Positions 15,076-24,940 of a stretch of DNA of 64,000 bases are shown here, in pieces (position 1 is the first letter of the stretch; the number at the start of each line of letters is the position of its first letter). The stretch comes from Antrihabitans stalactiti (GTDB lineage Bacteria > Actinomycetota > Actinomycetes > Mycobacteriales > Mycobacteriaceae). Both the position numbers and the translations under genes were made by a program. The notes under the pieces are model-generated. The model ran no database searches, was not told the origin of the DNA, and saw nothing but the letters and a program-made list of their open reading frames with translations. The stretch spans positions 1 to 64,000 of the forward strand of contig NZ_VCQU01000010.1 of assembly GCF_012932915.1 (NCBI RefSeq), given 5' to 3'.

Positions 15076-17764
15076 TCGCCGCCCATACTCGGTCCGCCGA
15101 CATCGGCATCTGGTAGATCCGAACGCCGACCGCATCTCGGATCGCGTTCGCGATGGACGGCGCTACCGGGTTGTACGGCGATTCACTCATCGACTTCGCA
15201 CCGAGCGGACCGAGGCTGTCGAAGGTGTCGGCGAAGTAGACCTCGGTGTGAGGAACGTCGGCGAATTGCGGGAGATGGTAGTGCCGAAGCGTTTTCGTGA
15301 TCACCGAGCCGGCGCCGTCGAGCTGGATCTCCTCGTACAGTGAACTGCCGATACCTTGCGCCACACCACCTTCCACCTGGCCGGTGAGTTGTTGTGGATT
15401 CATCACGGTCCCGGCGTCGACCGCCTGAACCGATTGCAGAATTCGCACCTGGCCGGTGTCGACGTTCACGGCGACGCGTGTGGCGTGGACGTTGAACGCC
15501 ACCGATCGGGGCGTGCCCGACTGATGATCGCGCGCGATCAGTGAACCACCTGCGGCGTCGAGCAATTCCTCGAAGGTGACCAACTGATCACCGCACTGAA
15601 CACCGTCGCGGCCGAGGACTCCGGGCTCGGACGCCCCCGAAATCTTCGCGGCCACTTCGAGGATCTGTTCCCGTAGCGCGTTGGCGGACAGGTTCAGCGA
15701 CTTGCCTGCGACAGTCGTTCCGGCGGACCCGAAGGCCCCGGTGTCGTACTTGGCACCGTCGGTGTCGGACTGGCGAATTCGTATCCGGTCCGGACCCGTG
15801 CCTAACGCTGTCGCGGCGAGTTGGGTATGGACCGTAGTCGTGCCGTTGCCGAACTCCGAGGTCCCGACCTCGACGTCGTAGCTACCGTCCGGACGCAGCG
15901 AGACCGACGTATCCGACAGGTGCCCGAACGGCGGTAGCGTGCCGATCATCGAGATGGCCATGCCCTCGCCGGTTCGCCATTGGTCACCCTCGGGCGCCGC
16001 CACGCCGTTGCCTCTGCGCAGCGCAGCTTCGGCCAAGTCGAGACACTGATCGAGGCCGTAGCTGCCGAACATCAGATCGCCGGTGTCGACGTGAGCGTCG
16101 ACGAACAGGTCGCCGGGAACCACCACATTCAGGCGTCGCATCTCGAACGGATCGATCCCGAGTTCGCGGGCCAGGTCGTCGATCGCGGAATCGACCGCGA
16201 AGATCACCTGGCCGAGGCCGTAGCCGCGGAACGCGCCGGAGGGAATGTTGTTGGTATATACAGCCTCAGCGTCGACCCGCTTGTTGGGCGAACGATAGAC
16301 CGAGATCGATTCTCCGACAGCGTGAAACAGCACGCCCGGACTGTGGTTGCCGTACGCCCCCGCGTCTGACAGCACGTCGATCGCCAGCGCCGTCAGCTTC
16401 CCGTCTGCCGTTGCACCTGCAATGACCTCGACCCGCATCGGATGCCGGCAGGGTACGACGGTGAATTCGTCTGTGCGCGTGTACTCGAGCTGAACCGGGC
16501 GTCCGGTCCGGAGCACGGCGAGCGTGACGAGATCCTCGGTCAGCAGTTCCTGCTTGCCGCCGAAGCCGCCGCCCACGCGGGCGGTGAACACGCGCACGTT
16601 TTCAGGTTCGAGACCGAAGATGTGGCACAGCTCGTCGCGAACGAGATACGGCACTTGCGAACTGGTGCGCAGGACGAGCCGGCCGTCGTCGTCGCGCCAT
16701 CCGATCGTGCAATGTGTCTCGAGATGCGCGTGGGCGATTCGCTGCGTCTGCCAGGAGCCGCGCACCACCTTGTCTGCCGCTGCGAGCCCGGCCTCGATGC
16801 TGCCGACCTCGCCGTGTACCGCGCCGACGACATTTCGCGTGGGGTCGACGATCCGGCTCTCCGGGCCCTTATCGCCGTGCAGCAAGGGCGCACCGGGAGT
16901 CCGGGCGGACTCGGGATCGAAAACCGCAGGGAGAGCCTCGTATTCGACGACGATGCGTCGGCAGCCCTCCTCGGCTTTGCTGCGGCTGTCCGCGACCACC
17001 GCTGCAACACGCTGGCCTTTGAACCGCAGTGTCCGATCGAAGATGCGTGTGTCGTCGGGATCGGCGGCCCGCATTTCGTGACGTGCGGTGGAGAACAGCA
17101 CGTCAGGGCTGTCGAGGTAGGTGAACACACACTCGACGCCATCGAGCGCCTCGGCTGCCGACGTGTCGATCGAGACGATCTTCGCGTGCGCATGGGGACT
17201 GCCCAGCACGGCGATATGGAGCAGCCCTTCGATTGCTGTGTCCAGCGTGTACGGCTCACGGCCCGAGACGACGCGCCGACCTGCCGGAGCAGCCAGCGAT
17301 TGACCGCAGGCTTTCCCATCGATGGGTGCCTCGATGTTGACGACGCCACGTAGGGCGTCCTCGATCGAGCGGTATCCCGTACAACGGCAGATGTTTCCCT
17401 TGAGGCGTTGTGGCAGGTTGTCGAGGTCGGCGTCGTCGAACGTGGACGTCGTGACGATCATTCCCGCTGTGCAGAAGCCGCATTGGAACCCGGCCGCATC
17501 GACGAATTGCTTCGCGAGGGGATGTAAATCCTCGGGTGTGCCGAGTCCGGCGACCGTCGTCACCGACGCGCCCGCCGCGCGAACGGCGGGAAACACGCAC
17601 GAGTGCACCGGCTTACCGTCGACCAACACCGAGCAGGCTCCGCAGTCGCCGGCGTCGCAACCCTTCTTCACCTCGAAATGACCCTGCTCGCGCAGCAGTG
17701 TGCGCAAACATTGCCCGGCACGCGGCTCGGTGTCGACTTGTTCGCCGTTGACCTCGACCTTCAT
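15044..17764 (-). CDS. Xanthine dehydrogenase-family Mo-hydroxylase, fused 2Fe-2S and molybdopterin subunits
   Basis: This 906-aa fusion starts with two [2Fe-2S] domains. Plant-type cysteines are at 36, 41, 44 and 56, and the helical second cluster has cysteines at 95, 98, 126 and 128. After a linker, the aldehyde-oxidase/xanthine-dehydrogenase Moco domains run from about 165 to 900. They contain GGGFGGKQELLTEDLV, SGAFRGYGLGQ and, near the C-terminus, AKSMSESPYNP, in which Glu is the expected catalytic base. These enzymes hydroxylate heterocycles or aldehydes with water oxygen. The substrate is not predictable here. The small and large subunits are more often separate genes. The start ATG 17764 overlaps the FAD-subunit stop by 4 bp (ATGA). 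Confidence 0.9.
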   Translation of the reverse strand: MKVEVNGEQVDTEPRAGQCLRTLLREQGHFEVKKGCDAGDCGACSVLVDGKPVHSCVFPAVRAAGASVTTVAGLGTPEDLHPLAKQFVDAAGFQCGFCTAGMIVTTSTFDDADLDNLPQRLKGNICRCTGYRSIEDALRGVVNIEAPIDGKACGQSLAAPAGRRVVSGREPYTLDTAIEGLLHIAVLGSPHAHAKIVSIDTSAAEALDGVECVFTYLDSPDVLFSTARHEMRAADPDDTRIFDRTLRFKGQRVAAVVADSRSKAEEGCRRIVVEYEALPAVFDPESARTPGAPLLHGDKGPESRIVDPTRNVVGAVHGEVGSIEAGLAAADKVVRGSWQTQRIAHAHLETHCTIGWRDDDGRLVLRTSSQVPYLVRDELCHIFGLEPENVRVFTARVGGGFGGKQELLTEDLVTLAVLRTGRPVQLEYTRTDEFTVVPCRHPMRVEVIAGATADGKLTALAIDVLSDAGAYGNHSPGVLFHAVGESISVYRSPNKRVDAEAVYTNNIPSGAFRGYGLGQVIFAVDSAIDDLARELGIDPFEMRRLNVVVPGDLFVDAHVDTGDLMFGSYGLDQCLDLAEAALRRGNGVAAPEGDQWRTGEGMAISMIGTLPPFGHLSDTSVSLRPDGSYDVEVGTSEFGNGTTTVHTQLAATALGTGPDRIRIRQSDTDGAKYDTGAFGSAGTTVAGKSLNLSANALREQILEVAAKISGASEPGVLGRDGVQCGDQLVTFEELLDAAGGSLIARDHQSGTPRSVAFNVHATRVAVNVDTGQVRILQSVQAVDAGTVMNPQQLTGQVEGGVAQGIGSSLYEEIQLDGAGSVITKTLRHYHLPQFADVPHTEVYFADTFDSLGPLGAKSMSESPYNPVAPSIANAIRDAVGVRIYQMPMSADRVWAAINAARQGHDQ

Positions 17765-18552
17765 CGCAGCTCCTCCAGGACTTCCTGTGCAAGAACGCCA
17801 CTCACGTGTCTGCGCCAGTCGGGTTTGCCATGCGGGTCGTCGAACCACACGTCGATCTCGGCCACCTTTGCGGCCACGTCGGCTGCCGTGGGCAGCGCAT
17901 CGAATCGAAGCTGCACAGGCTTTGTGGTGGCTGCCGTGATGGTGATGACGAACTCACCGTTCGGTGCCAGTCTGCCGATGACCACCGACCCCGAACGGCC
18001 GAGGGGTGCAAGGGCAACTTTGCGGAACGCGGTGCGGCTGTCCAGTGAATCCGTGGGAATCATGATGCTGCGCAACACATCTCCAGGTTGCATGACGTTG
18101 GCGTTGACGCCGGTGACGAACTCGGTGACGCCGATCTCGTAGTCGTCACCGTTTGCCGCCCAGACCGTCAACGTGGCGTCGAGCGCAGCCATCAATGAAA
18201 CCATCGCGCCTGCGGGTAGCGAAAGGCTCAAATTTCCGCCGACAGTTGCTGTGTTCCAGATCTTTTCCGATGCCAGCAGCGCCGAGCAGCATTGGCGAAA
18301 CAGCGCAGCCGCGGGGTGGTCGGCATGTGCGAGCTCGGCCAAGGTGCACGTGGCGGCGACCTCCAGACCGTGCGCGGTCGACGTCAACGGCGGCCAACCC
18401 AAGGTCGACAAATCGACCAGAGTGGTCAGGTGGTCCTGGGGCTCGGAAAAGAGCCACGTGCCCCCGGCGAGCACTTGGGTGTCCGCGCCGAGAATCGACA
18501 GATCAGCTCGACTGCGGGCGCTGACGACGCTGGTGATAGTCCCGAGATCCAT
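17761..18552 (-). CDS. FAD-binding medium subunit of Mo-hydroxylase (CoxM/XdhB type)
   Basis: This is a 263-aa CO-dehydrogenase-type flavoprotein subunit. It has a PCMH-type FAD domain (about 5-170, with VLAGGTWLF and the ATVGGNLSLSLPAGAM motif that holds the FAD) and a C-terminal CO_deh_flav domain. It passes electrons from the 2Fe-2S centres of the downstream fused subunit to an acceptor. The start is ATG 18552 with a GGAGCG Shine-Dalgarno. The TGA stop overlaps the ATG of the fused large subunit (17761-17764), so the two are translated in tandem. The gene lies 27 bp after the ABM-domain membrane protein. Confidence 0.88.
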   Translation of the reverse strand: MDLGTITSVVSARSRADLSILGADTQVLAGGTWLFSEPQDHLTTLVDLSTLGWPPLTSTAHGLEVAATCTLAELAHADHPAAALFRQCCSALLASEKIWNTATVGGNLSLSLPAGAMVSLMAALDATLTVWAANGDDYEIGVTEFVTGVNANVMQPGDVLRSIMIPTDSLDSRTAFRKVALAPLGRSGSVVIGRLAPNGEFVITITAATTKPVQLRFDALPTAADVAAKVAEIDVWFDDPHGKPDWRRHVSGVLAQEVLEELR

Positions 18553-18579
18553 TGCGCTCCTTGCTCGAAAGAACAATCA

Positions 18580-19545
18580 TCAGGGCAGATGCCACACGAC
18601 CCGCGTCACCAGATAGAACAGTGTCGCGGCGAACACGATGAAAATCACGGTCGCGGCGAGCCCGATCAGATCGTTTCGGCGGCCTGCGCGCTCCTGTGGT
18701 TCGAGCCAGAACGCGAGCGCTCGCGTGACGATCGGCATGACGACCCACGTCAGCAGGCTCACCGACAGGATGTTGCCGACAAGCAAGCTGATCCACAGCT
18801 GCGCTCCGGGCCAGAGTTCGGTGAGACCAAGGGTGAGGAGCACTACGAGCGGATAGAGACCGCAGAGGACTGCGAGCGACGTTTTCCAGTCCGGGGGACC
18901 GGCTTGCGCTCCGGAGCTCGACGGGAACCACGACCCATAGGGGGTGGCGACGCGTTGTAGGTCGAAATCGCTGAAATCCGCGCCTTCGGCGAGGATCGCG
19001 GCCCGCTCCGGCGAATCGAGCCAACGATTCAAATCCTCGATCGAAGCGAAGCTGTTGACGATCGTCCACTCGTTTTGGACGCCAGGGATTGGTCGATGCA
19101 ATTCCGATGTGCGGAAACCAGGAAATGCCTTTTCCATCTGGCTGATCCGTTGTTGCCAGGCGAGGAAATCATCTTCGCGGTCCGCAGCGACTTTATGCGA
19201 AACGACGACGGTCACTACTTCGTCGTTCTTGTCTGGGAGGACGGCCTGCGATTGCGGCTTTTCGAACAGATCGGCGCCGCTTTCGAGCAGGGTCCGGCGG
19301 GTATCGCTGTCCAGCCACCGTTTCAGGTTGGCTGTGCCGTCGAACCGATAAACTACAGACCATTCGGTCTGAGCATCCAGCGGAGGAATGACTTCCGTGT
19401 CGAGGAATCCGGTAAACGATGCCGCGGCTTCGTCGACGCCGTGCTGCCATTTTCGAAACTCGGCCTCCCGGCCCGGTCGCAAGTGCTCTGTGATGACCAC
19501 GGTCGCGGAGGAAGGCTTGGGCCCCACGGTTTCTGTCGCGGACAT
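18580..19545 (-). CDS. Tandem ABM-domain protein with C-terminal membrane anchor
   Basis: This 321-aa protein has two antibiotic-biosynthesis-monooxygenase (ABM, dimeric alpha/beta barrel) repeats (about 15-105 and 110-205). Three transmembrane helices follow (about 225-245, 250-272 and 290-315). ABM domains occur in quinol monooxygenases, heme-degrading enzymes and stress proteins, and actinobacteria have many of this membrane-anchored form with unknown substrate. It lies 27 bp before the Mo-hydroxylase FAD subunit on the same strand, so it is probably the first gene of that operon. That suggests, as inference, a link to redox metabolism of the same substrate. Confidence 0.78.
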   Translation of the reverse strand: MSATETVGPKPSSATVVITEHLRPGREAEFRKWQHGVDEAAASFTGFLDTEVIPPLDAQTEWSVVYRFDGTANLKRWLDSDTRRTLLESGADLFEKPQSQAVLPDKNDEVVTVVVSHKVAADREDDFLAWQQRISQMEKAFPGFRTSELHRPIPGVQNEWTIVNSFASIEDLNRWLDSPERAAILAEGADFSDFDLQRVATPYGSWFPSSSGAQAGPPDWKTSLAVLCGLYPLVVLLTLGLTELWPGAQLWISLLVGNILSVSLLTWVVMPIVTRALAFWLEPQERAGRRNDLIGLAATVIFIVFAATLFYLVTRVVWHLP

Positions 19546-19696
19546 GTCAGCGACGGATTGTGACGAATTCGGCGTGCAAATTGATTTCGCCGTCCTCGGC
19601 GATTAGGTCGTCCGGCGTCATGACGCAGAATTTACCCTTCAATCACCTGCCGATGACCGTCGCGCGGAAAAAACTTGAGGTCGGTTATCTGCCCTA

Positions 19697-21109
19697 TCAG
19701 AGTGGATAGTTGCCGAGCACATTTTCCGGGTCGGTTTGCGAGCGCAACAACCGCAAGCGCTCGAGGTTGCCGCCGTACGCCGCCGCGATTTCGGCCTCGG
19801 TTTCCGGAAATCCTGGCCGCACCTCGACACTGTAGGTGCCGACCGTGTGGCTCGCGAGCGCGGCCAATGTGTCACGCGCCCAACCGATACACGCGTCGCC
19901 GTCGTCGCCTTCGGACCAGATCGCGTTCAACGGTATGTTCCACTCGCTCGACCGCCCCCAAAATGCGGTGTCGCCGTCAGCGACATCCGCGATGGCACCG
20001 CCGGTGTGCTGGAAATCGATGCGACAGGCAGGCGTGGGCGCCGATCGGATCTGCGCGTCGAGTGCATCTGCGACGGCGGAATCCAACGTCGGACCGACGA
20101 ATACGGACTTGCCGAAGAACGATCCCCGTTCCTCACCCGGTTCTGGCAGGGGAATCGGCGGAGGCTCTGCACCGCCGCGTCCGGGAATGGCGAATTCGGG
20201 AAGCTCGGCGAGATAGCGACCCGACATTTCCGATCGGTAGAGCGGAGCGCTCTTCGAACCCGCAGCGATAGCGGACGCGGCCGACCGTGCCCGCGCGATT
20301 GCCGCGTCGTCCTGGCTCCTGCACGCGGTGAAGACGAAGAAAACGGGCTCGCCAGGCGATAGCTCGGAAAAGCCAAGGACCGCGCCGATCGTCGTGTCGC
20401 GCGGCTGTTCCGGTGCGATGCGGAAGTACGTCTCGAGTGCGTCGAGGTTGAGCACCATGCGATCGACCCACATCGGACCCAATTCGTGCGTGCGCAGCAT
20501 CGCGGCCGTCACGACACCGAACGCAGGCGCGGACCCACGCACCGCCCACCACAGATCGGCTTCGGCACCGGTGCTTGCGTCCGACAGCTTGACGACGTCG
20601 CCTGACGGAAGCACCAGTTCGACCTCGACCAGGTGGTCGAGCGTGAGACCGACGCTGCGTGTCAGATACCCGACGCCGCCGCGGGTGGCGAGCCCGATCC
20701 CTGCGTGACCGACGATGCCGACGGGAACGACGCGTCCGCTCGGCGCCAGCGCGTCGAGCATCGACCCGACTCTGGCGCCGCCGCCCATGATGACCCGATC
20801 ACCTTGGGCACGAGCGAAATTAAGATGTGCAGACAAGTCGAGCAGTACCGCGTCGTCGGCGACGCAATTCGAGCTGAGCCCGCCGCCGCGGACGGTGACA
20901 GGGCTTCCGGATTCAGCTGCGATGGCCATGGTGGTGGCGACGTCGTCGACCGACAATGGCGTCACTACGCAGGCTGGGTGTCGTCGAGACGCATCGGGAA
21001 AGAAGATTCTTCCCAACGATGATCGGTATCCATCCGTGTCCGGCAGGTGGACTCGATCCGTGAGCGCGGACTGCAGACGTGCGACGCACTCGGCGTCGAT
21101 GAGTGTCAC
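19697..21109 (-). CDS. FAD-linked oxidase (PCMH/berberine-bridge type)
   Basis: This is a 470-aa protein. It has an FAD-binding PCMH domain (about 38-210, with VTVRGGGLSSNCVADDAVLLD and RGGVGYLTRSVGLTLDHLV) and a C-terminal berberine-bridge-enzyme segment ending NLERLRLLRSQTDPENVLG. In most relatives the RGGGHS motif His carries covalent FAD. Here it is Leu, so the flavin is probably not linked at that position. It is likely an oxidase or dehydrogenase of a secondary metabolite or carbohydrate. There is no signal peptide. It follows the FAD monooxygenase gene by 19 bp and is probably cotranscribed with it. Confidence 0.82.
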   Translation of the reverse strand: MTLIDAECVARLQSALTDRVHLPDTDGYRSSLGRIFFPDASRRHPACVVTPLSVDDVATTMAIAAESGSPVTVRGGGLSSNCVADDAVLLDLSAHLNFARAQGDRVIMGGGARVGSMLDALAPSGRVVPVGIVGHAGIGLATRGGVGYLTRSVGLTLDHLVEVELVLPSGDVVKLSDASTGAEADLWWAVRGSAPAFGVVTAAMLRTHELGPMWVDRMVLNLDALETYFRIAPEQPRDTTIGAVLGFSELSPGEPVFFVFTACRSQDDAAIARARSAASAIAAGSKSAPLYRSEMSGRYLAELPEFAIPGRGGAEPPPIPLPEPGEERGSFFGKSVFVGPTLDSAVADALDAQIRSAPTPACRIDFQHTGGAIADVADGDTAFWGRSSEWNIPLNAIWSEGDDGDACIGWARDTLAALASHTVGTYSVEVRPGFPETEAEIAAAYGGNLERLRLLRSQTDPENVLGNYPL

Positions 21110-21128
21110 CGCCCGAGCATAAAGCCGG

Positions 21129-22211
21129 TCAGTACTCGGGCAGCTCGAAACCGTTGGCTACCGCGACGATATTTTCGCCGCCGTCTGCCAGTTCGTGGGT
21201 CCGCAGCACCCAATCGCGCATCCGCGCCTCGTAGTTCGCCAGTCCCGCGGCGTAATTCCCATCGGCAGCAGCAAGTTCGCCGGCGAGGACGTAGGCGCCC
21301 ACCATTGCGAGGCCTGTGCCCTGACCAGTCAGCGGTGACGGACAGAATGCCGCGTCGCCGAGGAGCCCGATCCTGCCGCGTGACCACGAATCGAGCTTGA
21401 CCTGGCTGCAGGAATCGAAGTAGAAGTCGGGGGAGTCGTCGAGCTGGGCAACCAATCTTGCTACTTCCCAACCCATTCCAGCTGTGTGCTCGCGGACGAA
21501 TTGCTTTTGTTGTTCGACGTCGCGGTAGTCGTACTCGATAGCGTCGGACTGGAACGAGAAGTACACGATCGCTTCGGTATTCCCGTGGACCGGACGAATC
21601 CCCGCCGACCGGTCCGCCTCGTTGTAGGCGAGCGCCCAATCTTGCAGGCCGAGATGGTTGGGTACCGTCCAGAACGCGAGGTAGGTCCCGAGGTGGTGGA
21701 CGAAATCGGTCTCGGCGCCGAAGATTTGCGCGCGGACTGCCGAGTGCAGACCATCGGCGCCGATCACGAGGTCGAAGGTGCGTTGGGCCCCGCTCGCGAA
21801 ATCGACGACGACGCCTTCGGCTTGCTCGGATAGCCGGGTGATCCGGTCGCCGAAGAGGTACTCCACGTCGCCGCTGGTCGCGTCGTAGAGCACGCGGGAG
21901 AGGTCCCCGCGCAGAATTTCGATCTCGGCGATCTGCCCGTCGCCACCGTGATCTTCCGGTCGCATCGAGGACAGCTCGTTGCGATCGGCGTCCACGATCG
22001 AGAAGCCGAGGGTATTGGTCGCTGCGTTGCGGATCTGATCGTCGAGCCCCATCCGAACGGCGAGCGTTCGGGCCACGCCGCGCAAATCGACTGCCTGGCC
22101 GCCGGGCCGCAGTGCGGGCGACTTCTCGACGACCGTGACGGCAAAGCCGAAGCGGCGCAACCAGAATGCGAGGGTCGGTCCGGCGATACTTGCACCCGAA
22201 ATCAAGATCAT
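21129..22211 (-). CDS. FAD-dependent monooxygenase (PHBH/TetX-like)
   Basis: This is a 360-aa class A flavoprotein monooxygenase. It has the N-terminal Rossmann dinucleotide motif ISGASIAGPTLAFWLRRFG (about 3-21), the middle DG-like motif VIGADGLHSAVR and the C-terminal RIGLLGDAAFCPSPLTGQGTG FAD-ribityl motif (GD motif). It would hydroxylate an aromatic or polycyclic substrate with NAD(P)H and O2. The tetracycline-inactivating TetX group is a close structural relative, so drug modification is possible but unproven. The start is ATG 22211, overlapping the LuxR stop by 4 bp (ATGA 22208-22211), so expression is coupled to the regulator. Confidence 0.87.
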   Translation of the reverse strand: MILISGASIAGPTLAFWLRRFGFAVTVVEKSPALRPGGQAVDLRGVARTLAVRMGLDDQIRNAATNTLGFSIVDADRNELSSMRPEDHGGDGQIAEIEILRGDLSRVLYDATSGDVEYLFGDRITRLSEQAEGVVVDFASGAQRTFDLVIGADGLHSAVRAQIFGAETDFVHHLGTYLAFWTVPNHLGLQDWALAYNEADRSAGIRPVHGNTEAIVYFSFQSDAIEYDYRDVEQQKQFVREHTAGMGWEVARLVAQLDDSPDFYFDSCSQVKLDSWSRGRIGLLGDAAFCPSPLTGQGTGLAMVGAYVLAGELAAADGNYAAGLANYEARMRDWVLRTHELADGGENIVAVANGFELPEY

Positions 22212-24940
22212 GTCTGCCTCTGTTCCAGCGCCCACGCTGCGATCAGCGTGCGATTGGTCAGTCCTAATTTGGCCAGAATGCTACGAACATGGGTCTCCAC
22301 CGTGCGCTCCGACAGCACCAATTCGGCAGCAATCTGGCGGTTGGCCATACCGTCTGCGACCAGTTCGGCGACCTCGCGCTCGCGCGTGGTGAGGGGGTTG
22401 GGCGTCCGCGCGGCCCGACCGAGTTCGGCGGCCAACGAATCTGCCTCTCGAAGCCTGCCCGACAGGCCGAGTCGCCGAAATTCGCGTGCTGCTTGGTCCG
22501 CCAGCGGCCGCGCCTCGCGGATATCGCCGGGAGCGGCGCGGGCGAGCAAGGCACGGGCGAGCCCGACCCGACTCAGCGCGACGAACGGACGGGACCCGAT
22601 GCGACCGTCGACGTCGACGGCGAGCCGGAAGTGTTCGACGGCAGCATCGAGGTGGCCGGCGGTAAACGCGAGCTTGCCGAGAACACCCGCCGTCGAACCA
22701 CCAGGGAAGACTGCGCCCGTGCCGTCTCCGAGGTACGGGCTTTCGATCTCGCGGAACAGTTGGTACACCGATTCGGCCGCTTCGGCGTCGCCGACCAATT
22801 CGGCGACCACACCTATTTGATGCAGCACGCCTGCCCACCGCGGCCCGATTTCGAGGACGGCAGGCAGATGCCGAAACTCCTCGAACCCGGCGCGAGCCTC
22901 GTCGAGATCACCGGCGAGTGCGTAGAACATCGGCACGGCAATTCGTGCGATCGGAATCGGGGGCGCCTTCCGCAGTGGCGCTAGGTACGACTCCAGTTCT
23001 GCGGGCGCGATACTCCCGTCGAGGGCGCGCTTTTGCGAGATGTAAGCCTGGAGGAGCGAGATCATCGACTGATCGCCGATCTTCTCGGCGACGGCCTGCG
23101 CTTTCGCGGCGTGCTCGTCGGCGATGGCGAGCTCGCCGACCAGCGCCGCCCGCGCCGCGCGTAGCCGGTGCAGATGCCACCAGGCGACGGCAAGTTTCCT
23201 CGACTGCGCGACGTGTTCGATCTCCGCTAAGGAGTTGTCCACCAACGCGATGTCGCCGAGTTGGAAACCGGCGTCGACATTCCAGATGTGGCCCCAGAGT
23301 TGCGCCAGCGGCTGCTCGGCGCGCGCTCCGACCGTGACGGCGCGGTCGGCGAGAATACGACGTTCGTCGACGAACTGCGGTGCAGACAGCGTGAAATGGC
23401 GAGCATGGATGCCATCGAGGATGGCATCCGAATCCTGGCTCTTCTCAGCAAGTTCCAGTGCTTTGGCGGAGATCTCGCGCGCCGAGATGCAGTTGCCCGC
23501 GTCTGCCGCGGATCGCGCACGATGTGCGAGCAGCCGCGCGCGCAACGCATGAGCGTCGGCAGGCAGCATCCCGAGCGCACGCGACCGAAGTCGATCGACT
23601 GTCCCGACGATGTGGGGTGAATCGACGCCGTGCACGACGAGCGCAGCCGCAGCAGCGAGTTCCGGCAGTGCCGCGCGGTCCGCGATATCGGCAGCGCGAA
23701 TGCAGTGCTCGAGACTGTCGGCGATTCGGCCTGCGGCAAACTCCGCACGCGCGAGCTCGACGGTCAGTTGAGCGACCATCGCAGGATCGACCTCGGCGGG
23801 GGAGGTCTCGAGCGCCGATTCCAGCACTGCCGCTGCCTCGTCGTACGCAGCCGCCGTCATCGCAACCTGTGCCGCGACCAGCGCCCATCGGGCCGCGTGT
23901 CGTGCGGCGTCGGGTCCGGCGGCTCGCTGCCAGTGACCTGCGACGATCCCGGCCAGCGTCGTGTCGACCGCGGCGGCTTCGGCCAGTGCCTCCGCGGCGC
24001 GACGATGTAGCACGGTACTGATCGACGGAGCAAGCTCCGCATACACGGCGTCGCGGATGAGCGCGTGCGAGAAAGCCATCGACCGCACATCGATCCGACG
24101 AACGATTCCTTCGAAGGTCGCGCGGTCGAGCGATACTTCCGCATTCAGCATGTGCGGCAACATCGTTGGATCGAATCGCTCGCCGAGGACGCTGGCGGCG
24201 CGGAGAGCGTCGCGTGTGTCCGCGTCGAGCCTGTCGATCTGGGCGGTGACGAGGCTACGAAGTTCGGGGTTTGCTGCCGGATCTGCTCCTGATTCGATCA
24301 GCAATCGAAGGTACAGCGGGTTTCCGCCGGTTCGGACCTGCAGTTCGGCCGCCGTGTCGACTGGCACCGTCGACGAGTTTGCCAGCAACTCGCGCACCTC
24401 GACAGCGGTCAAACCGGACAACGAAATCGACTGCGCGTGTGGGCTTCTCAGCAAATCCGGCAGATGTTCGGCGAGGGCCGGCCCGGCAGGGGAGCGGTAG
24501 GTGGCGATGACGAGGATCGGCAACCGGCGTAGTTCGCGAGCGATGTGTCGCAACAACGCCAGCGAGGTGCTGTCTGCCCAGTGCAGGTCTTCCAGGACGA
24601 TGAGCACGCCGGTTGTGGCGCACAGTGATTCGAGTTCGGCGGCGACCGCGTCGAATAGTTCGAACCGCGTCCCAGCCGTCAGCGCCTCCCGGATTTCGGG
24701 CAGGTCGCGCGCGACCTTGTGCCACGGCCATAGGGGCGGCATGCCTGGGTCGTCGACGGCGTAGCCCTGACCGGTCCGCACGGTGGACGCGGACTCGACC
24801 AGTTGCGACGTCAACTCGGATTTGCCGATTCCGGCGGGACCGCTGATGAGAACCAATCGGCCTGATCCATTTGCGGCCGAGGCGAGCGCCGCGTGTAGGC
24901 GTGCGGACTCCGCATGACGGCCCACAAACGGTGCCTGCAT
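22208..24940 (-). CDS. Large ATPase-LuxR transcriptional regulator (LAL/MalT-like)
   Basis: This is a 910-aa STAND-type regulator. It has an N-terminal AAA ATPase (about 1-270) with Walker A LISGPAGIGKSELT and Walker B LIVLEDLHWADS, a long helical TPR-like sensor region (about 330-840), and a C-terminal LuxR HTH (about 848-905, with LTTREREVAELVADGMANRQ and SERTVETHVRSILAKLGL). It probably activates the two FAD-enzyme genes whose translation is coupled to its own. I chose ATG 24940 (MQAPFVGR); ATG 24970 is possible. The open frame reaching 25027 begins inside a palindromic repeat and is rejected. Confidence 0.88.
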   Translation of the reverse strand: MQAPFVGRHAESARLHAALASAANGSGRLVLISGPAGIGKSELTSQLVESASTVRTGQGYAVDDPGMPPLWPWHKVARDLPEIREALTAGTRFELFDAVAAELESLCATTGVLIVLEDLHWADSTSLALLRHIARELRRLPILVIATYRSPAGPALAEHLPDLLRSPHAQSISLSGLTAVEVRELLANSSTVPVDTAAELQVRTGGNPLYLRLLIESGADPAANPELRSLVTAQIDRLDADTRDALRAASVLGERFDPTMLPHMLNAEVSLDRATFEGIVRRIDVRSMAFSHALIRDAVYAELAPSISTVLHRRAAEALAEAAAVDTTLAGIVAGHWQRAAGPDAARHAARWALVAAQVAMTAAAYDEAAAVLESALETSPAEVDPAMVAQLTVELARAEFAAGRIADSLEHCIRAADIADRAALPELAAAAALVVHGVDSPHIVGTVDRLRSRALGMLPADAHALRARLLAHRARSAADAGNCISAREISAKALELAEKSQDSDAILDGIHARHFTLSAPQFVDERRILADRAVTVGARAEQPLAQLWGHIWNVDAGFQLGDIALVDNSLAEIEHVAQSRKLAVAWWHLHRLRAARAALVGELAIADEHAAKAQAVAEKIGDQSMISLLQAYISQKRALDGSIAPAELESYLAPLRKAPPIPIARIAVPMFYALAGDLDEARAGFEEFRHLPAVLEIGPRWAGVLHQIGVVAELVGDAEAAESVYQLFREIESPYLGDGTGAVFPGGSTAGVLGKLAFTAGHLDAAVEHFRLAVDVDGRIGSRPFVALSRVGLARALLARAAPGDIREARPLADQAAREFRRLGLSGRLREADSLAAELGRAARTPNPLTTREREVAELVADGMANRQIAAELVLSERTVETHVRSILAKLGLTNRTLIAAWALEQRQT

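Noticed and set aside
19546-19696. Small gene or RNA in the gap between the ABM and FAD-oxidase genes
   Set aside because: No start with Shine-Dalgarno and domain, no tRNA-like fold; probably a promoter region.
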